Source: Owenia fusiformis
Lineage: Eukaryota > Annelida > Polychaeta > Sabellida > Oweniidae
NCBI GenBank assembly: GCA_903813345.2
Contig: CAIIXF020000009.1
Location: forward strand, 19,555,759-19,619,758
Reading direction: 5' to 3'
Length of the DNA: 64,000 bases
Under the pieces are notes generated by a model. That model searched no databases. It saw only the letters and a program-made list of their open reading frames with translations, and was not told where the DNA came from. The position numbers and the translations under genes were made by a program. Every line of letters starts with the position of its first letter. Positions within the stretch are counted from its first letter, which is position 1. Positions 34,620 to 46,815 of this stretch are shown one piece after another.

Positions 34620-35285
34620 AGACTGTTGATTTCTGAAAAATAACCCAGATACCAGTTGGTAATTACCAATTTCACCACCAGATGGCTAATTCGAGTCAGA
34701 AAACAAGAGTAGAAAGTTCCCTTAAACTTAAATATTTATCAGTTTAAGTGGATTAATGTTCATATAAATGTATAACCCCTGTATGTGTCTCATAATTATA
34801 CAAATGAAAATATGTCCAGTGAAAGAAAACATCTGTCCAACACATGAAAACATATTTCACTTTTTGTGATTTTATAATACGAGGTGGTCTTTGGAGAATC
34901 TAACCAACCTAGAATATTTAAATGCACAAGTCGATTATTTCTACTTGCAACTTGTCTATTGAGTTGAAAGCATATTCAAATTTTGTTGCAAAAGACCACT
35001 GTAGATTTCAGTAGAAATGATCTAGATCTTCGTCATTAAATATTCAGAATTCAGTCAAAGAGACATCATACAGGGTGAGCCAACGAAGGTAACCTAAATA
35101 AATGGCATCAAGTCAGTCATCGAGCATGGGTTTAAAATCATGAACTGTTTAGAACTTTTTCATTGAGAGGAACTTTCCTATCAGCTGCAATGTTATTTGA
35201 CCCAAATTAGCCACCTGATGGTTGAACTGGTAACTATAAATTACTGATACTGTACCTTGGGAATTGGGGTGAGATAGGGAAATAA
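34620..35285. repeat. Inverted repeat, 34640-34720 / 35160-35250
   Basis: About 80 bp around CACCAGATGGCTAATTCGAG are inverted, with mismatches, near 35196 (AATTAGCCACCTGATGGTTG). CGTCATTAAATATTCAGAAT at 35031 also matches 59493. A solo Tc1 end, CAGGGTGAGCC, lies at 35072. A related unit is at 59460-59700. Confidence 0.6.
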
Positions 35286-36530
35286 TAATGAAAATAACTT
35301 TGTTTTCCTGATCTGTTAACAAATTACACACCACCCCTTTGACACATTGGAGTCTCAGTCAAAATTTTAACAAAATTTTATTGATCAAGATGTTTTGTCA
35401 ATAATCCCAAGTGAGTTTGATCTGAAAGGCATGAGGAAAATTAAATGAGAGCCACTGAGCCCATGATTTCAGAGCAACGTACATGTTTAGTAGCTAAGAA
35501 TCAGTGACTAATCCTAAAGAATAACAATACAAGGCATATACATGACATATTTTACAATTACATATGATCGTAATGTGCAAACATAGTTAATCAGTAATTA
35601 GTTCCTCCAAACTATTATAATTACAAAATTCTATTCCAACATGTTTTGCAAAAAGGCCTCAAGATAAAGTTTAAACCTTTAGGATGACATGCTAGCCCTT
35701 CTACAAAATTACAACCATAACCTGAAGGGGTCGCTTGTAGCCACTTACAGTACCTTTGCTCTTGACCACAAATAAATATAACACTTCACTACATACAAAT
35801 CTGGTACTTCACAAAAAATAAGTTTTACATTTATTTTAACTGATATTACACTTTGCCACATACATTGTATAAAATAAACATTTGCTCAGATATCCATGCT
35901 TTTGAGATGTTATAAGCATTAAATTCTACTGTCATTTAAAACAATATTTTTACATTCTTTATGAAGATGAAATTAATATAAATGATATCTTATAATCTTC
36001 TTGACAATAGAACATAAAATAGAAATACATCGCTAGAGATGACATATTAATTATATATGGAACATATTACAATGTATTATTTGGCAAAATTTGAAACCTA
36101 AAGAGGCTCCTTAAACCTTGGATATCATATCATATTAAACACATGTTAAGAACAGTAAATATCTGTGGATAAGCATCTCTTCAAATTTCAAATTTTTTAA
36201 CAAGATAATCAATAGAAGAATACAAAATTATGAAATGTTTTCACATTGAAAGATATTCAAAGTTACAGGTTTTACTGACAAGAGATAAAGGAACCAGGTT
36301 ACTCATTATTATTATATGTCACGCAATGATCCTAATAAAACCGTAAATACATTTTATCTTAGGATAGTGCAACTACAATCATTTTTTGAAAAATCAAAAT
36401 AAATTGATGAAGCATGGAGTACAAAAAATATTGATTTGTAAAGACTATATTTGTATAAATATAAAATACCCATTGGCATAATACATGTAAGGCACTTATA
36501 AAAGTTTTAATTTGATTTACACTATTATGG
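35286..36530. other. No feature seen
   Basis: AT-rich intergenic DNA between the convergent TELO2 and canopy genes. Confidence 0.4.
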
Positions 36531-36538
36531 CCTAGTCA

Positions 36539-36955
36539 CATAGCCCGGCCGATGTCCGGTATCGGTAGAGCTCGGTGGATTTTTTTGGTGCCACCGAGCT
36601 CTCCTCATCGGAAGCAGAGCTCGGTGATGTGAACAGACTTCGTCCGGACATCTTCAGGCGACCGACCGAACACCGGCCGGTGACCGTACGGAGTCTGTCT
36701 CAAAATGGTAGTTTTTTTCTGCCGATGTGGCAGCAACTACCGGCCGGAGGTCGGCCGGACATCGGAAGGAATACGGCCGGTACCCGAGCAGGTAACAGGA
36801 CACCATGCGATCGCCGGCCGGGTTGTTAACGGGCTTTCAACAGTGACCGGCCGATGCTCTGTCCCACATTGGCCGGAGCTCGGTCGGAGCTCGGCAGCTT
36901 TCCGTTAAAAAACCTCGTCCTCTGGTTGTCTCAGATGCACGGGACACCGGCCGAT
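36539..36955. mobile_element. CpG-rich insertion made of CGGCCG / GAGCTCGG words
   Basis: 417 bp of strongly CpG-rich sequence in an AT-rich region. It is flanked by ACTATTAT on both sides (36531-36538, 36956-36963), consistent with an 8-bp duplication. The words CCGGCCG, GAGCTCGG and ACATCGG recur on both strands. CGGCCGATGTCCGG near the left end is mirrored by CGGTGTCCCG-like sequence at the right. Clear terminal repeats are not seen. Reading frames through it are by-products of the composition. Confidence 0.65.
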
Positions 36956-37026
36956 ACTATTATATATATATAATATTGTAACTTTTCACATTGTAAGTAT
37001 AATGTAAAGCATGCATGAATTCTACA

Positions 37027-37216
37027 TTGAGTCACCCTTAATTCACCCACCAATAGCACCAATCACATTCATATTAACAAAGCCCTTACACTTGGTCACC
37101 CTTAATTCATCCACCAATTGCACCAATCACATTCATATTAACAAAGCCCTTACACTTGGTCACCCTTAATATACCCACCAATTGCACCAATCACATTCAT
37201 ATTAACATAGCCCTTA
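37027..37216. repeat. 62-bp tandem repeat, three copies
   Basis: TTGAGTCACCCTTAATTCAC and the following CACCAATCACATTCATATTA are repeated three times with a 62-bp period. Confidence 0.9.
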
Positions 37217-38356
37217 CACTTGTACATTAAGGCTAATGGTGGAATGTTTATAAGATCTGAATCAAGACCCCCACATCATAAAGAGAACAGGGTGTTCTAG
37301 AATAAATAGGAGGACATATGAGAGCTTAATGCAGAATTATTATTAAGAGAAAAATCTGATTCCCATTCATAAAAGCCAGAATGCAACCACATTCAAAATA
37401 AAGTAACATTTCTCTTAGTGCAATCTTTGATGATTAAAAAAGGTATTACTGTATATCATTCTTCACAAAGTTACCAGATCTTTTTGTTCCATACTGTATT
37501 ACCTTCAGTGATCTCCCCAGCATTAAAGCAAGTGGGTGCAACACCCACCTGAAAATTCATTTACACCCACTTGAAAATGAGAAAAATCAATTTTGGTCTG
37601 AATTGTGAAAATGAAAATTTTGCATCCACTTGAGATAAAATCCTGTGGAGATCACCGATCGTATATACTAGTGAGGCCAAAATAGGTTTAAAATCAAAGT
37701 GATTAATAGATAATCAAAATTGAGTGATTCATAAATAATTAAAATTCGTTTCAAACTGGCTCTTCAATCTTCATCACATACACATAGCAAAGAAAAGTAT
37801 GCAATGGGCTGATCGATAGGATTCAAAAACACAAATGTTACAGACACAAACCCAATTACTTTCCAATTATTTCAACAATGCTATGACCTTGAATGTTAAA
37901 TTGAGTCTCTATAAAAGATAGTTAAGATCCTATGATGTACCATCTTCGTTCACTCGGCTCCCGTCGGTCGCAGTGAAGACCGAGCGTGCGAAGATGATGA
38001 TGTACACCTTTGTTGAACCTACTTGAGCAGAGTTCTGTTTATAGATTCTCATAATCTCAAAGAGTTGTTTCATTAGGTGTATTCTATGGCATTGTGTTAT
38101 AGTTCAGTTTTGTTTTCCTTTATTTTATTTTTCTTTGCTTTTTGCTGATCAACATCTCCATTGTCTCCTTTACGACTTTCTGGAATGAAAATATGTCATT
38201 TGTCAAAACTATATTTTTGTGTATGAAAATCTATTTTGTTAATATTGGTACTATAAACAAGGCATGAACATGCAAAATGTCACCATCTACAATTTGTTAC
38301 AGACCAAATACCAGAAGCCAACCACCGTCACAAAAATGGAGACCATTACAATAATG
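37217..38356. other. No gene recognised
   Basis: AT-rich. At 37500-37660 two halves around AGTGATCTCC...GGAGATCACC form a foldback of about 150 bp (GTGATCTCC at 37508, GGAGATCAC at 37645), probably a MITE relic. Confidence 0.4.
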
Positions 38357-38358
38357 TA

Positions 38359-38836
38359 CTGTAGATTGGGTTAATTTGGCGCCCGCTTTAATTTGGCGAA
38401 TTTGGCAAAATTGAAAAATTCGCCAAAATTTAGAATGAATCCCCGGGAATTATCAAGGGTATTTCGTCCAGTGTATTTAGGTCACTTCTGGTTTAGTTTT
38501 TTCCAAAAATATGAAATAATGTCTCTCATAAATTGGCTCAGAACTGGTCAGTCACTCATTAATACTCAGAGAAAAACTAGAAAGGAAAAGCGGGTATAGT
38601 AGCAGCATCGATCGAGGTGCAAAATGTAAAGGATGATCTCACAAAAATGTACAAACGTGGTAAATATTGCCAGTGGTCCTCAAAAGAAAAAATGAACATG
38701 CCCATTTACATGGTAATTGGCAAACAGCGCGTACGTTTAACATTTTTTTGCATATCCGCCAAATTAAATAGCCGCCAATATGTCAAAAATGGCAAAATCG
38801 CCAAATTAAGTAGCGCCAAATTAACCCAATCTACAG
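38359..38836. mobile_element. 478-bp MITE with TTGGCGCC inverted repeats
   Basis: CTGTAGATTGGGTTAATTTG at 38359 is perfectly inverted at the right end (38836), flanked by TA on both sides. Subterminal AATTTGGCGAATTTGGCAAA and its complement repeat inside. TA duplication suggests Tc1/mariner or pogo mobilisation. Confidence 0.88.
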
Positions 38837-39129
38837 TATCACAAATCATTGTAAATACCATTATGTGGCACTTAATACTCCCTCTTGGGGGTCATAGCCA
38901 CTACAACCTGTAAATATGTTACATCATGTATATTTCATCTCTTTTGGTGGTGATATAGTCAGATCATACTCTTGAAATTAAATCTGTGCATATTTAAGTT
39001 TCAACAATACATGGCACATAATTCAAGGCATTTATTATTCATGATAAAAAAAGTAAAAATTCAAATTAAATTGTGTTAAATCTATTGATAAAATTGTAAT
39101 AAGTCATGCAAAAATCTCTAGTTTCACAA

Positions 39130-42100
39130 TTATATTTGATTACCATTCTTGTTCTTTTTACTTTTCTTCTTTTTAGGTTTATCTTCATCTTCATCATTTT
39201 CTCTAGGAACAAATGTTTCATTCAAACAATCTGGAAATAGGAATACGAAATACTATCTTAATTTCATCACCTTAAAGGAACTGAGAATGATTTGTATTGA
39301 ACTTTTTAGAAACTAGGCATGATACAAAATGGTGTCAGCAAACAATAGGAGTATTTTTATACATGTATCTCTTTTAAAAATTCTCATTCTAAGTCTTTAT
39401 TGCACATTTCTGCACAATGTTTTCAATATTTATGGACTTTGGAAATGTTACTGATACTTTCTAGTACCTGCGTTATATCCTACAAGGAATCTATCTTCAC
39501 AGAGATATTTCATGAGAGGCTCATCCTGATGGTGGAAGTACCAGTCTTCTATAGTCTCTTCTAGCTCCTCAGCTACTGTAAAACACTGCAATAAACAAAA
39601 CATGTAGATACATTTCAAATGTTTTTGGACAGATACATGTTCGGTACTTAGGTCTTGTGGGTAAACACTCCTACAACACTACTGTCTACCATTAACTAAT
39701 AACATAATATAATGAGATATGAGTGAAGTGGAAACTTTCAACTTGAACATCCTTCTATCTTTGCCACCCTAAAAGGTGCTGACATCATCATGTACCACCT
39801 TTTAAGTACAGGGTGTTCCGAAAGTATGGGGCCCCCCTAGGCGGACATATACCAAAGTCTTCATAGTATGTGTCATATATCATTTTAAAGCTTATCCAAA
39901 CTTACATTGATTTGCCAAATATCATGGTTCAACTTACAAGTGGTAAAAAATTACAGGCATTTCAAAACTTAGTGTTTGGCCAAAAATATAGTTCATTTCA
40001 GTATCCTGGAAACAGCCCTGACATTAATGTGATCGAATTATGGGTGCTATTGTCGACAAAAGGATGGATATTGAGTTCTAAAAAGAGGAAGTTGAGGGTA
40101 GATACTCCGAGGAAACTCTTCTAGAATGCCTTAAAAAGGGTTTATGAGGATCACAAAATGACAAATATGGTTCAGACTTTTTACATGAATTATGTGTTGT
40201 CCAATTTTGAAACAAAATAAATTCCATATATGTCCATATTTGAATATGCTTTGAGGCTATGAATTAGATAGCATTTATTATTAACTTACGTGACGTTGCA
40301 TAATTGTGACCTCTGCGGATGGGGTATCCCATAGTTCTTCAGGTATACCTAGCTCAACCTTTACACCTTTGTTTCTGTAAAGAGAAATTATATCACAAAT
40401 TATTCAAAAAGAATACAATTGCAACATCATTACTGAAAACCTAAATGAAATAAAACTTGAATTGGATTTCTATGTGACTTTCATTCAAAAATTCAAATAA
40501 CATGGAGATCATGGTTTGCATAGTAACCTGGGAAATAGGGATAATAGTGAGGTTAAGCTTGCATGTAAAATTGAAACAAAAACATATAATGTATCGATTG
40601 CGCTTCACATTGCATGTAGTTGTCTTGCTTATAAAACCATTTAGCTAATGTTTATGTTTAGAATGGGATGCAACATATACACATGTGTGATACAATTGGT
40701 AGTTCTCTTGCTGGTGTTCTTATACATGCATGACAAAATTGCTAGTATAGTACTAAACACACATATGTATTCCTGTTGACACCAAATTTCCTGTTCTTAC
40801 GGGTGTTCAACCATACAGGGCATATTGAAACCAATATATTCCGCTATTTTGAATTTAAACCTACCATGTGTTTGAAAATCAAGGATTGTGAAACAAAATA
40901 AAAATGCCTTCCTGTTGGTGTATTACTTTATTGTACAGAATACCTCGTTTTAGTGGCATTTGGGTTCGCAGCTGTGAGATCATGCGCTGAACATGCCTAT
41001 ATTGATTTCATATACACCCTTATATCTTTCCATTCACGTTAAAGTTTTGCAAACTTATCTTCAATGATTCTTAAAAATGGGCCTTTAAAGATGGCCATTA
41101 ACAGACACAATGCATCAGGCCAAACTTCATAACAGATTTCAACTTGTTGCTATGTATAAACTGAAAAGTTGTGCATACTTTAATCCATGCAGAGTCTGCA
41201 TTGTCTCACTCATTCCTTTAGAGTACCTCAGACTCCCCTCTCTCTCAGCATGTACATTGTACTCCAGTATCTTGTTACATATATGGGGCTCCTGCAAAGC
41301 TTCTATCAGCCTCAGCTCTCTGTAAATAAATCACAAATGGCAAATATAATGACAGGAAAAATATGGTTGTTTAAAGAGTACATTCGTATACTTTAAAAGG
41401 TCGACTAACAGAATTTTCAATAATGCAGACTTACGCAGTGTTGTACTTAAATCTTTTCTTTTTCTCCAAACCATGGCCAGTTTCTATAACTTCTTTGTTC
41501 CTCCCCGTCTCATCTAAGCGTAACATCAGTTCAGTAGCCAGGTACTTGCAAACTGTAAAACATTAGTTGATAACCTAAACCTTGATATACAATTATAGAT
41601 TTTCACCAATAGATTCTCCGGAGTCTAGTGTCTTAAAACCGTCTAGCTCCAGAGTCTAATAGCTTTTCTGGAGTCTAAAGTGTTTTTTCCGGAGTCTAAT
41701 TTTACATTTTTTTTCACAATATTAATGGTAAAACTCTTATAAACAAGGAATAGGAAGACAGAAACCTTTTAAAAATAAATTTTGGGATTAAAATAGCAAG
41801 ATAATCTTAAGTAGCACACGCATGTTGAAAAGTATACTAATAGGATATCTCTGACCCGGGGGTTCACTCCAAATAATTTGGGTAGGTATGTGCAGCATGG
41901 TCAATTTTGGCTTTGAGCATAAAACATGGAAATTGTCCAATCTGAGAGAAAAAAAACATGGAAAATTGTTTAAGAAAGTACCCTTTTTTAATTCAAAATT
42001 CAGTTTTTCTACAGAAAATTGTATTAAATTCGTTAAATCAGTTGCTGAGGCCTGGAACAAATCACTAGAAAAGTTGATTTTTAAGTCATTTATTAGTCTC

Positions 42101-42490
42101 AGAGGAATTAAACATGGAAACCTTCTATCTTGAGAGGAAATTGCCATGGAATAAATGCTCAAAAAGGGGTCTTTGGGGCGGCAAATAGGTATTAAGAAGT
42201 ATATTGGAGTGAATTCCCCGGGATCTCTGATCTCACATGGGGGAGAAGTACTTGACAAATAAAAAGAATTCAGTGATCTTCCCAGAATTTTCTCTCAGGT
42301 GGTTATGGGGGGGGGGGAGGTGCGATCGCACCCCTCCTGGCTACGCCTATGGAATCAGATTTATTTCCTTACCTTCACATCTTGAAGGCTGACGTTTTGA
42401 AGGGTCTGATTCTGCTACATCCGTATCCTCTAAGCTATGCACTTCTATAAATAGTACGCCAAGTATCACTGCTACAATTGCTGCATTCAT
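39130..42490 (-). CDS. Canopy family ER protein (CNPY3/CNPY4-like), complete, six exons
   Basis: Minus-strand exons 42490-42373, 41552-41435, 41319-41179, 40374-40290, 39585-39468 and 39230-39130 chain in phase to 226 residues. Residues 1-20 are a signal peptide (MNAAIVAVILGVLFIEVHS). The mature protein has six cysteines in saposin-like canopy spacing, beginning with CEVC. It carries the family stretches LDETGRNKEVIETGHGL, ILEYNVHAEREGSLRYSKGM, KGVKVELGIPEELWD and EDWYFHHQ. It ends in an acidic then lysine-rich tail (DEDEDKPKKKKSKK), as in CNPY3/4, with no KDEL. Vertebrate CNPY3 and CNPY4 act in the ER lumen as co-chaperones for Toll-like receptors. Ancestral CNPY3/4 function in this animal is inferred only. 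A minus-strand AATAAA lies at 39038-39033. Confidence 0.95.
39809..40250 (+). mobile_element. Tc1/mariner fragment with transposase C-terminus
   Basis: Starts CAGGGTGTTCCGAAAGTATG after TA. The plus strand then encodes a degraded transposase end: YPGNSPDINVIELWV (third catalytic acid of the DDE triad in NxIE context), KKRKLRVDTPRKLF, a stop, and ALKRVYED. The middle of the gene is deleted. Lies in canopy intron 4. Confidence 0.8.
41844..42232. mobile_element. Foldback element with CCCGGGG..TTCACTCCAA ends
   Basis: GATATCTCTGACCCGGGGGT at 41844 and its imperfect complement ending at about 42232 (GGGATCTCTGATC) enclose about 390 bp of palindromic sequence. ACATGGAAA and TTTCCATGTT-type words occur inside. 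Lies in canopy intron 1. Long open frames on both strands are by-products of the symmetry. Confidence 0.7.
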
Positions 42491-43060
42491 TCTGTAGACT
42501 TGATCTAATATCAAGGCTTGATAGGCTATTCAACCGTCTGCCAAAGCGGAAGGCAAATTCAGAATTGATTGAGGGAGAAACTTCAAACTTCAACTTGAGG
42601 AAAATCACTCAGATCATTACGAATAGTTAACGAGTAACTCGTGAGTCAGTTTCAATCATATTACAGCAGATGGGCGACTACCATAGGCTAGAAAGCTTCG
42701 AACCCGCCTACATGTCCTAAAGATGAAAATAATAAGAAAATCAGAAAATGTGTTTACTTATACGGAGCCAAACGTTGACACGCCAAATGCAAGTTTATAT
42801 TTTTTCTTACATGTGAACATATATCATGTTGCATAGCTTGACATAGGAATCGTAGTCTTTTCTTTCAAATATGAGTTTTTTCTTCGTGGAATGTTGGCAT
42901 TTATTTATAACATGATATGACGTTTATCTCTCAAGTAAAACATTTTATGTGGCTGCTCAAACAAATGGTGACGTCACTTTGTAAAGTGCACGTGTAGATT
43001 GCTGATCTGACAAAACAAGGCGCGCGGGGACAAACAGTGAAAGGTGATATTTTGGAGAAG
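42491..43060. promoter_or_regulatory. Divergent upstream region of canopy and the DNMT3-like gene, with CRE
   Basis: Upstream of the minus-strand canopy start. A perfect cAMP-response-element palindrome TGACGTCA is at 42969-42976, followed by CACGTG at 42989-42994 and a small CpG-rich patch (GGCGCGCGGGG, 43019-43029). This would suit a promoter for a plus-strand transcript starting near 43030. Functional assignment is inference. Confidence 0.4.
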
Positions 43061-43136
43061 ATGTCAGAATGTGAGGCTATTTTGCTGATACTTTCATGGT
43101 CAGTGGGAGATGTAGACAAGCCTCGCCGCTTTTAAC

Positions 43137-43217
43137 CATAGGCTAAGGGTTAAGTAATAGTAAGCTGTATATATTTCTTATATATACAGCTTACTATTAC
43201 TTAACCCTTAGCCTATG
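43137..43217. mobile_element. 81-bp perfect hairpin with 8-bp target duplication
   Basis: Two perfect 38-bp arms (43137-43174 and 43180-43217, starting CATAGGCTAAGGGTTAAGTA) flank a 5-bp loop TTCTT. The insert is bounded by CTTTTAAC on both sides (43129-43136, 43218-43225). It looks like a transposable element reduced to its inverted repeats. Confidence 0.88.
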
Positions 43218-43350
43218 CTTTTAACAGTCTCTGAAAATGTATTCTTATCCGGGATTCCTATTAGAGCCCGGGTCGTAGAGCCCTACTCGAGTCTCTAGCT
43301 TACAGCTGGAATATAGAGAAGGTTTTGGACCGAAGTAAGTAGAGCCTCTA

Positions 43351-45253
43351 CAGTAAAATTTTAAATCTTAGGAACTACTTTGCATTTAAGAAATACGGAG
43401 TGGCTCCAGGACCGACAATTGTCGGTACTGGAGACTGTCCAGGGGTATCGACAATTGTTGGCACTCTATCGTCACCGACGATTTCATAAATAAATCCACT
43501 ACTTTTAATTCAGAAATAACCTCATCACTGGTAGTCTAGTGGTTAGCGAGCACGACTCGAACACACTCGGTCCCGACTTCGAATCCCGGCAGGACCTACT
43601 TTTTTCTTTTGAGGGGGGGGGCACAGTGCTTCTTTTGCAGTATGGAATCGTACAGGCATTAACTTGTAGTGAGCCATAATTTATTTCGACAAAAATTGAT
43701 TCAACTTCCAGAAAATTGTCCTACAAGCTTCAATTAAAAAACATTTTAAAGCTCTTTTCTTGTTCTATCTAATGGGTCGATATATACAATTATTGGAGGG
43801 GATGCTTTCGCCCCCATCAACCTCTACCATTACTACGCCATGGCACAGGAGAAATATCTCATTTGGAATATATCACTGTTTACTTTGCGTTTGGTAGCTC
43901 TCTCATGCGAGATGGAATCGTGGCCATTAACTAAGGGAGCCAAATGCAACTTCCATCAAAAATTGTGCTATAAGGTATGAGTACCGTAATCCAACACCAA
44001 ATTCGAAAAATTCATAACAATACTTTGCACATATGGCGTTCGTGACCAACTATGAAACGCTTACCCCCCATAGTCTAGTGATATTTATCAAAATGCACCT
44101 GTCCATATAGGGGTTCGATTGACCTACATCAAATTATAGGGAGTCAGGTTACTTTTTGAGATATCAGCGTCCGTTTATTGTAACTCGCGTTTGCTACCAC
44201 TTCCTCAATTCTGATATGACGGGCAAACGCGTAGTAAACATGCTCACGTTCGGAACTATTTTGACCTACATCGCTATTTTCGTAATTCAAATGAAAGTTG
44301 AACTCCTCTTTATTTTGATACCAAATAGTGGCATACTAGGTACCCTAGAAGCCAACTATAGGTTATTTAGAACGATACCACAGGTTTTTAAATGGACTAT
44401 ATAGGGGTCATACCTTTTGGCGGATGGATATGGAACCTCATACCATACGATAAGCTCTAAAAAACATTCTAGCTATTTTCTTCTATCTAATCGGTAGCAA
44501 ACGGCCCTTTCTATGCCTGATCGGCTCAGGAGAAATATCCTGTCTGTTTAGAATATATATAGCCGTTTACTCTGCATTAATAGCTCTCTAACGTCTTACT
44601 TGTTCATGTTTTTTTATTGGGTTTTCAACGTTTACTACCATTCCCTTTCCCTGTTCCCGGGCTACCATTTTTTGACTGGGTTTGGTTACCCGGGGCTAAT
44701 GCCCTCCCCAGGTTTTGCACTTGTTCCCAAAATATCCGTATGATATTTGAAATATCCCCCCGCGCATTGCGCATGCACCAGAAAATTCGAAAATCAATAT
44801 TTGTCGGTCCTCTAGCGTGTAAACACAGCATATCTCCTCTAGCATGCCACCATATCAGAGTCTAGAGTACCGACAATTGTCGGTACTCTAGCCTTTACGT
44901 AAAAAATAAGCAATCAAAGGACCATATTGAAGCAGTATGTAAATAGAAACATTTATACATGTCCCAACCGTTTTGTATATTTTAGTTTGTTTTGTAGTTT
45001 AGCTACCATATCTGTGCCCTCTTATATTTTGATGCTTCTCTGCCATGTTATTTTCGGAAAAATTAACATGGCTGAAACTCCCTAAATTACAAAAGGCCAC
45101 AGCTTTACTGCACATTATACATAACTATCTGAAATATACAAAAGTTAGGACAAGTGCATATGTTTCTATTTTTTTATATACTGCTAGGCAATATAGTCAT
45201 TTGATTGCTTATTTTTTAAATTCAAAGTAGTTCCTAACATTTAAAATTTTACT
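43351..45253. mobile_element. Composite foldback element, about 1.9 kb
   Basis: CAGTAAAATTTTAAATCTTA plus GGAACTACTTTG at 43351-43382 is inverted at about 45220-45253. Inside are three copies of the palindrome ACCGACAATTGTCGGT or its variants (43410, about 43449, 44871) and a second foldback, 44897-44985 against 45128-45215 (GTAAAAAATAAGCAATCAAA). A tRNA-like module sits at 43527-43598. Open frames inside have no recognisable product. Confidence 0.65.
43527..43598 (+). repeat. tRNA-derived SINE-like head
   Basis: TAGTCTAGTGGTTAG fits the RNA polymerase III A box of tRNA-Asp/Glu type. ACTTCGAATCCC, about 45 bp downstream, fits the B box with one change. The stems do not pair well, so this is a tRNA-derived repeat rather than a working tRNA gene. 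Confidence 0.6.
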
Positions 45254-45419
45254 GAACAGCTAGAGTAGGTGCATTCATGCACCCTCTGGGTCTCTAAGGA
45301 TGTGTTGGCATATGACAATCCAACACATTAGAGGCGATGTTCACCGTCTACAGCTAGAGTGTCTCAAAAACATAATCATTGTACAATTGTCATGATATTT
45401 TTAGCTCACAATGACACAT

Positions 45420-46665
45420 GGTGAGCTTTTGCAATCACTCACCTGCCGTCTGTCTGTCCGTCCGTCCGTCCGTCAACAATAGTGGCACGTTTTAAAACCT
45501 CTGTCGATAGGATTCCTGTTTTTCTGTTCAACATCCATACAGAAAACTCCCCTATGACTCTTGGTTCAAAAGCTCGCCTATTTTCAAAATGGCCGCCATT
45601 TTTGTCTCACGAAATTCACTTTTGACCCATTTCCTAGCTTTACAAATAATTTCAGGTGTCCTACATTGTTAAAATCCGTGTCTATGTAAAGAGTAGATAT
45701 ATGAAATAATTTTGTTACAAAAAATCAGTGAAAAATTACATCCATTTTTTTATTTTCAGCCATTTTAGTTAACATTGATTTGTCCATCTGACTCGTGAAA
45801 TTCACTTTTCCGTCAACACTCAACAACAGTGGCACGTTTTCAAACCTCTGTCGATAGGATTCCTGTTTTAAGTTGTTTCTGTTCAACATCAATACAGAAA
45901 ACTCCCCTATGACTCCTGCTTCAAAAGCTCGCCTATTTTCAAAATGGCCGCCATTTTTGTCTCGCAAAATTCACTTTTGACCTATTTCCTAGCTTTACAA
46001 ATAATTTCAAGTGTCCTACATTGTAAAACTCCATATCAATGTAAAAAGCAGATGTATGAAATAATTTTGTTACGAAAAATCAGGAAAAAATTATATCCAT
46101 TTTTTTTATTTTCAGCCATTTTAGTTAACATTGATTTGTCCATCTGTCTCGCAAAATCCACTTTTGGACCATTTGCCTTAAACCCTCTGTCGATAGGATT
46201 CCCTTTTAAGTTAATTTTGTTCAACATCAATACAAAAAACTCTCCTATGACTCTTGGTTCAAAAGCTCGCCTATTTTCAAAATGGTCGCCATTTTTGTCT
46301 CGCGAAATTCAGTTTTGGCCCATTTCCTAGCTTTACAAATAATTTCAGGTGTCCTGCATTGAAAAAAGCCATGTTACAAATAATAAGCAAAAAATTTTAT
46401 CCGTTTTTTTTCAGCCATTTTTACATTGATTTGTCCATCTGTCTCTCAGTCAGTCCAAAATAGTGGCAATTAAGTGGCTTGAAATAATTTTGTTACAAAA
46501 AATCAGCAAAAAATTATATCCGTTTTTTTTTTATTTCTGTTATTTTAGCCATCATTCACTTCATTTTGAGCAACACCATGTGAGCCCAGTACCCACGGTA
46601 CTAATTTTTTTTAACATTTTGATTTTGGCATTTACCATACCATTTGCATTTGTTCAACTTCTCTT
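45420..46665. repeat. ~345-bp tandem repeat carrying AAAATGGCCGCCATTTTT
   Basis: Three to four copies with a period near 345 bp: CCTCTGTCGATAGGATTCC occurs at about 45499, 45844 and 46186. Each unit also contains AAAATGGCCGCCATTTTT or a close variant. A TCCG microsatellite precedes it at 45455-45475. Confidence 0.85.
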
Positions 46666-46815
46666 CTAAAAAACAGCTTCGCCTTCACTCTTTCAGTTTA
46701 CAATCTGATCTCACCGAGCCAATCAGAGTTGTCGTCAAAATACGAGACGACTTTTGATAAGCACGTGTTCCTACAACTTTGCTGATTGGTTTAGAAAGGG
46801 TCAGTATAGTAGATT

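Noticed and set aside
36575-36908. Arginine/proline-rich frames in the CpG-rich block
   Set aside because: Composition artefact of CGGCCG-type words.
41788-42258. 156-codon minus-strand frame inside canopy intron 1
   Set aside because: Coincides with a foldback element; the open frame follows from palindromic sequence.
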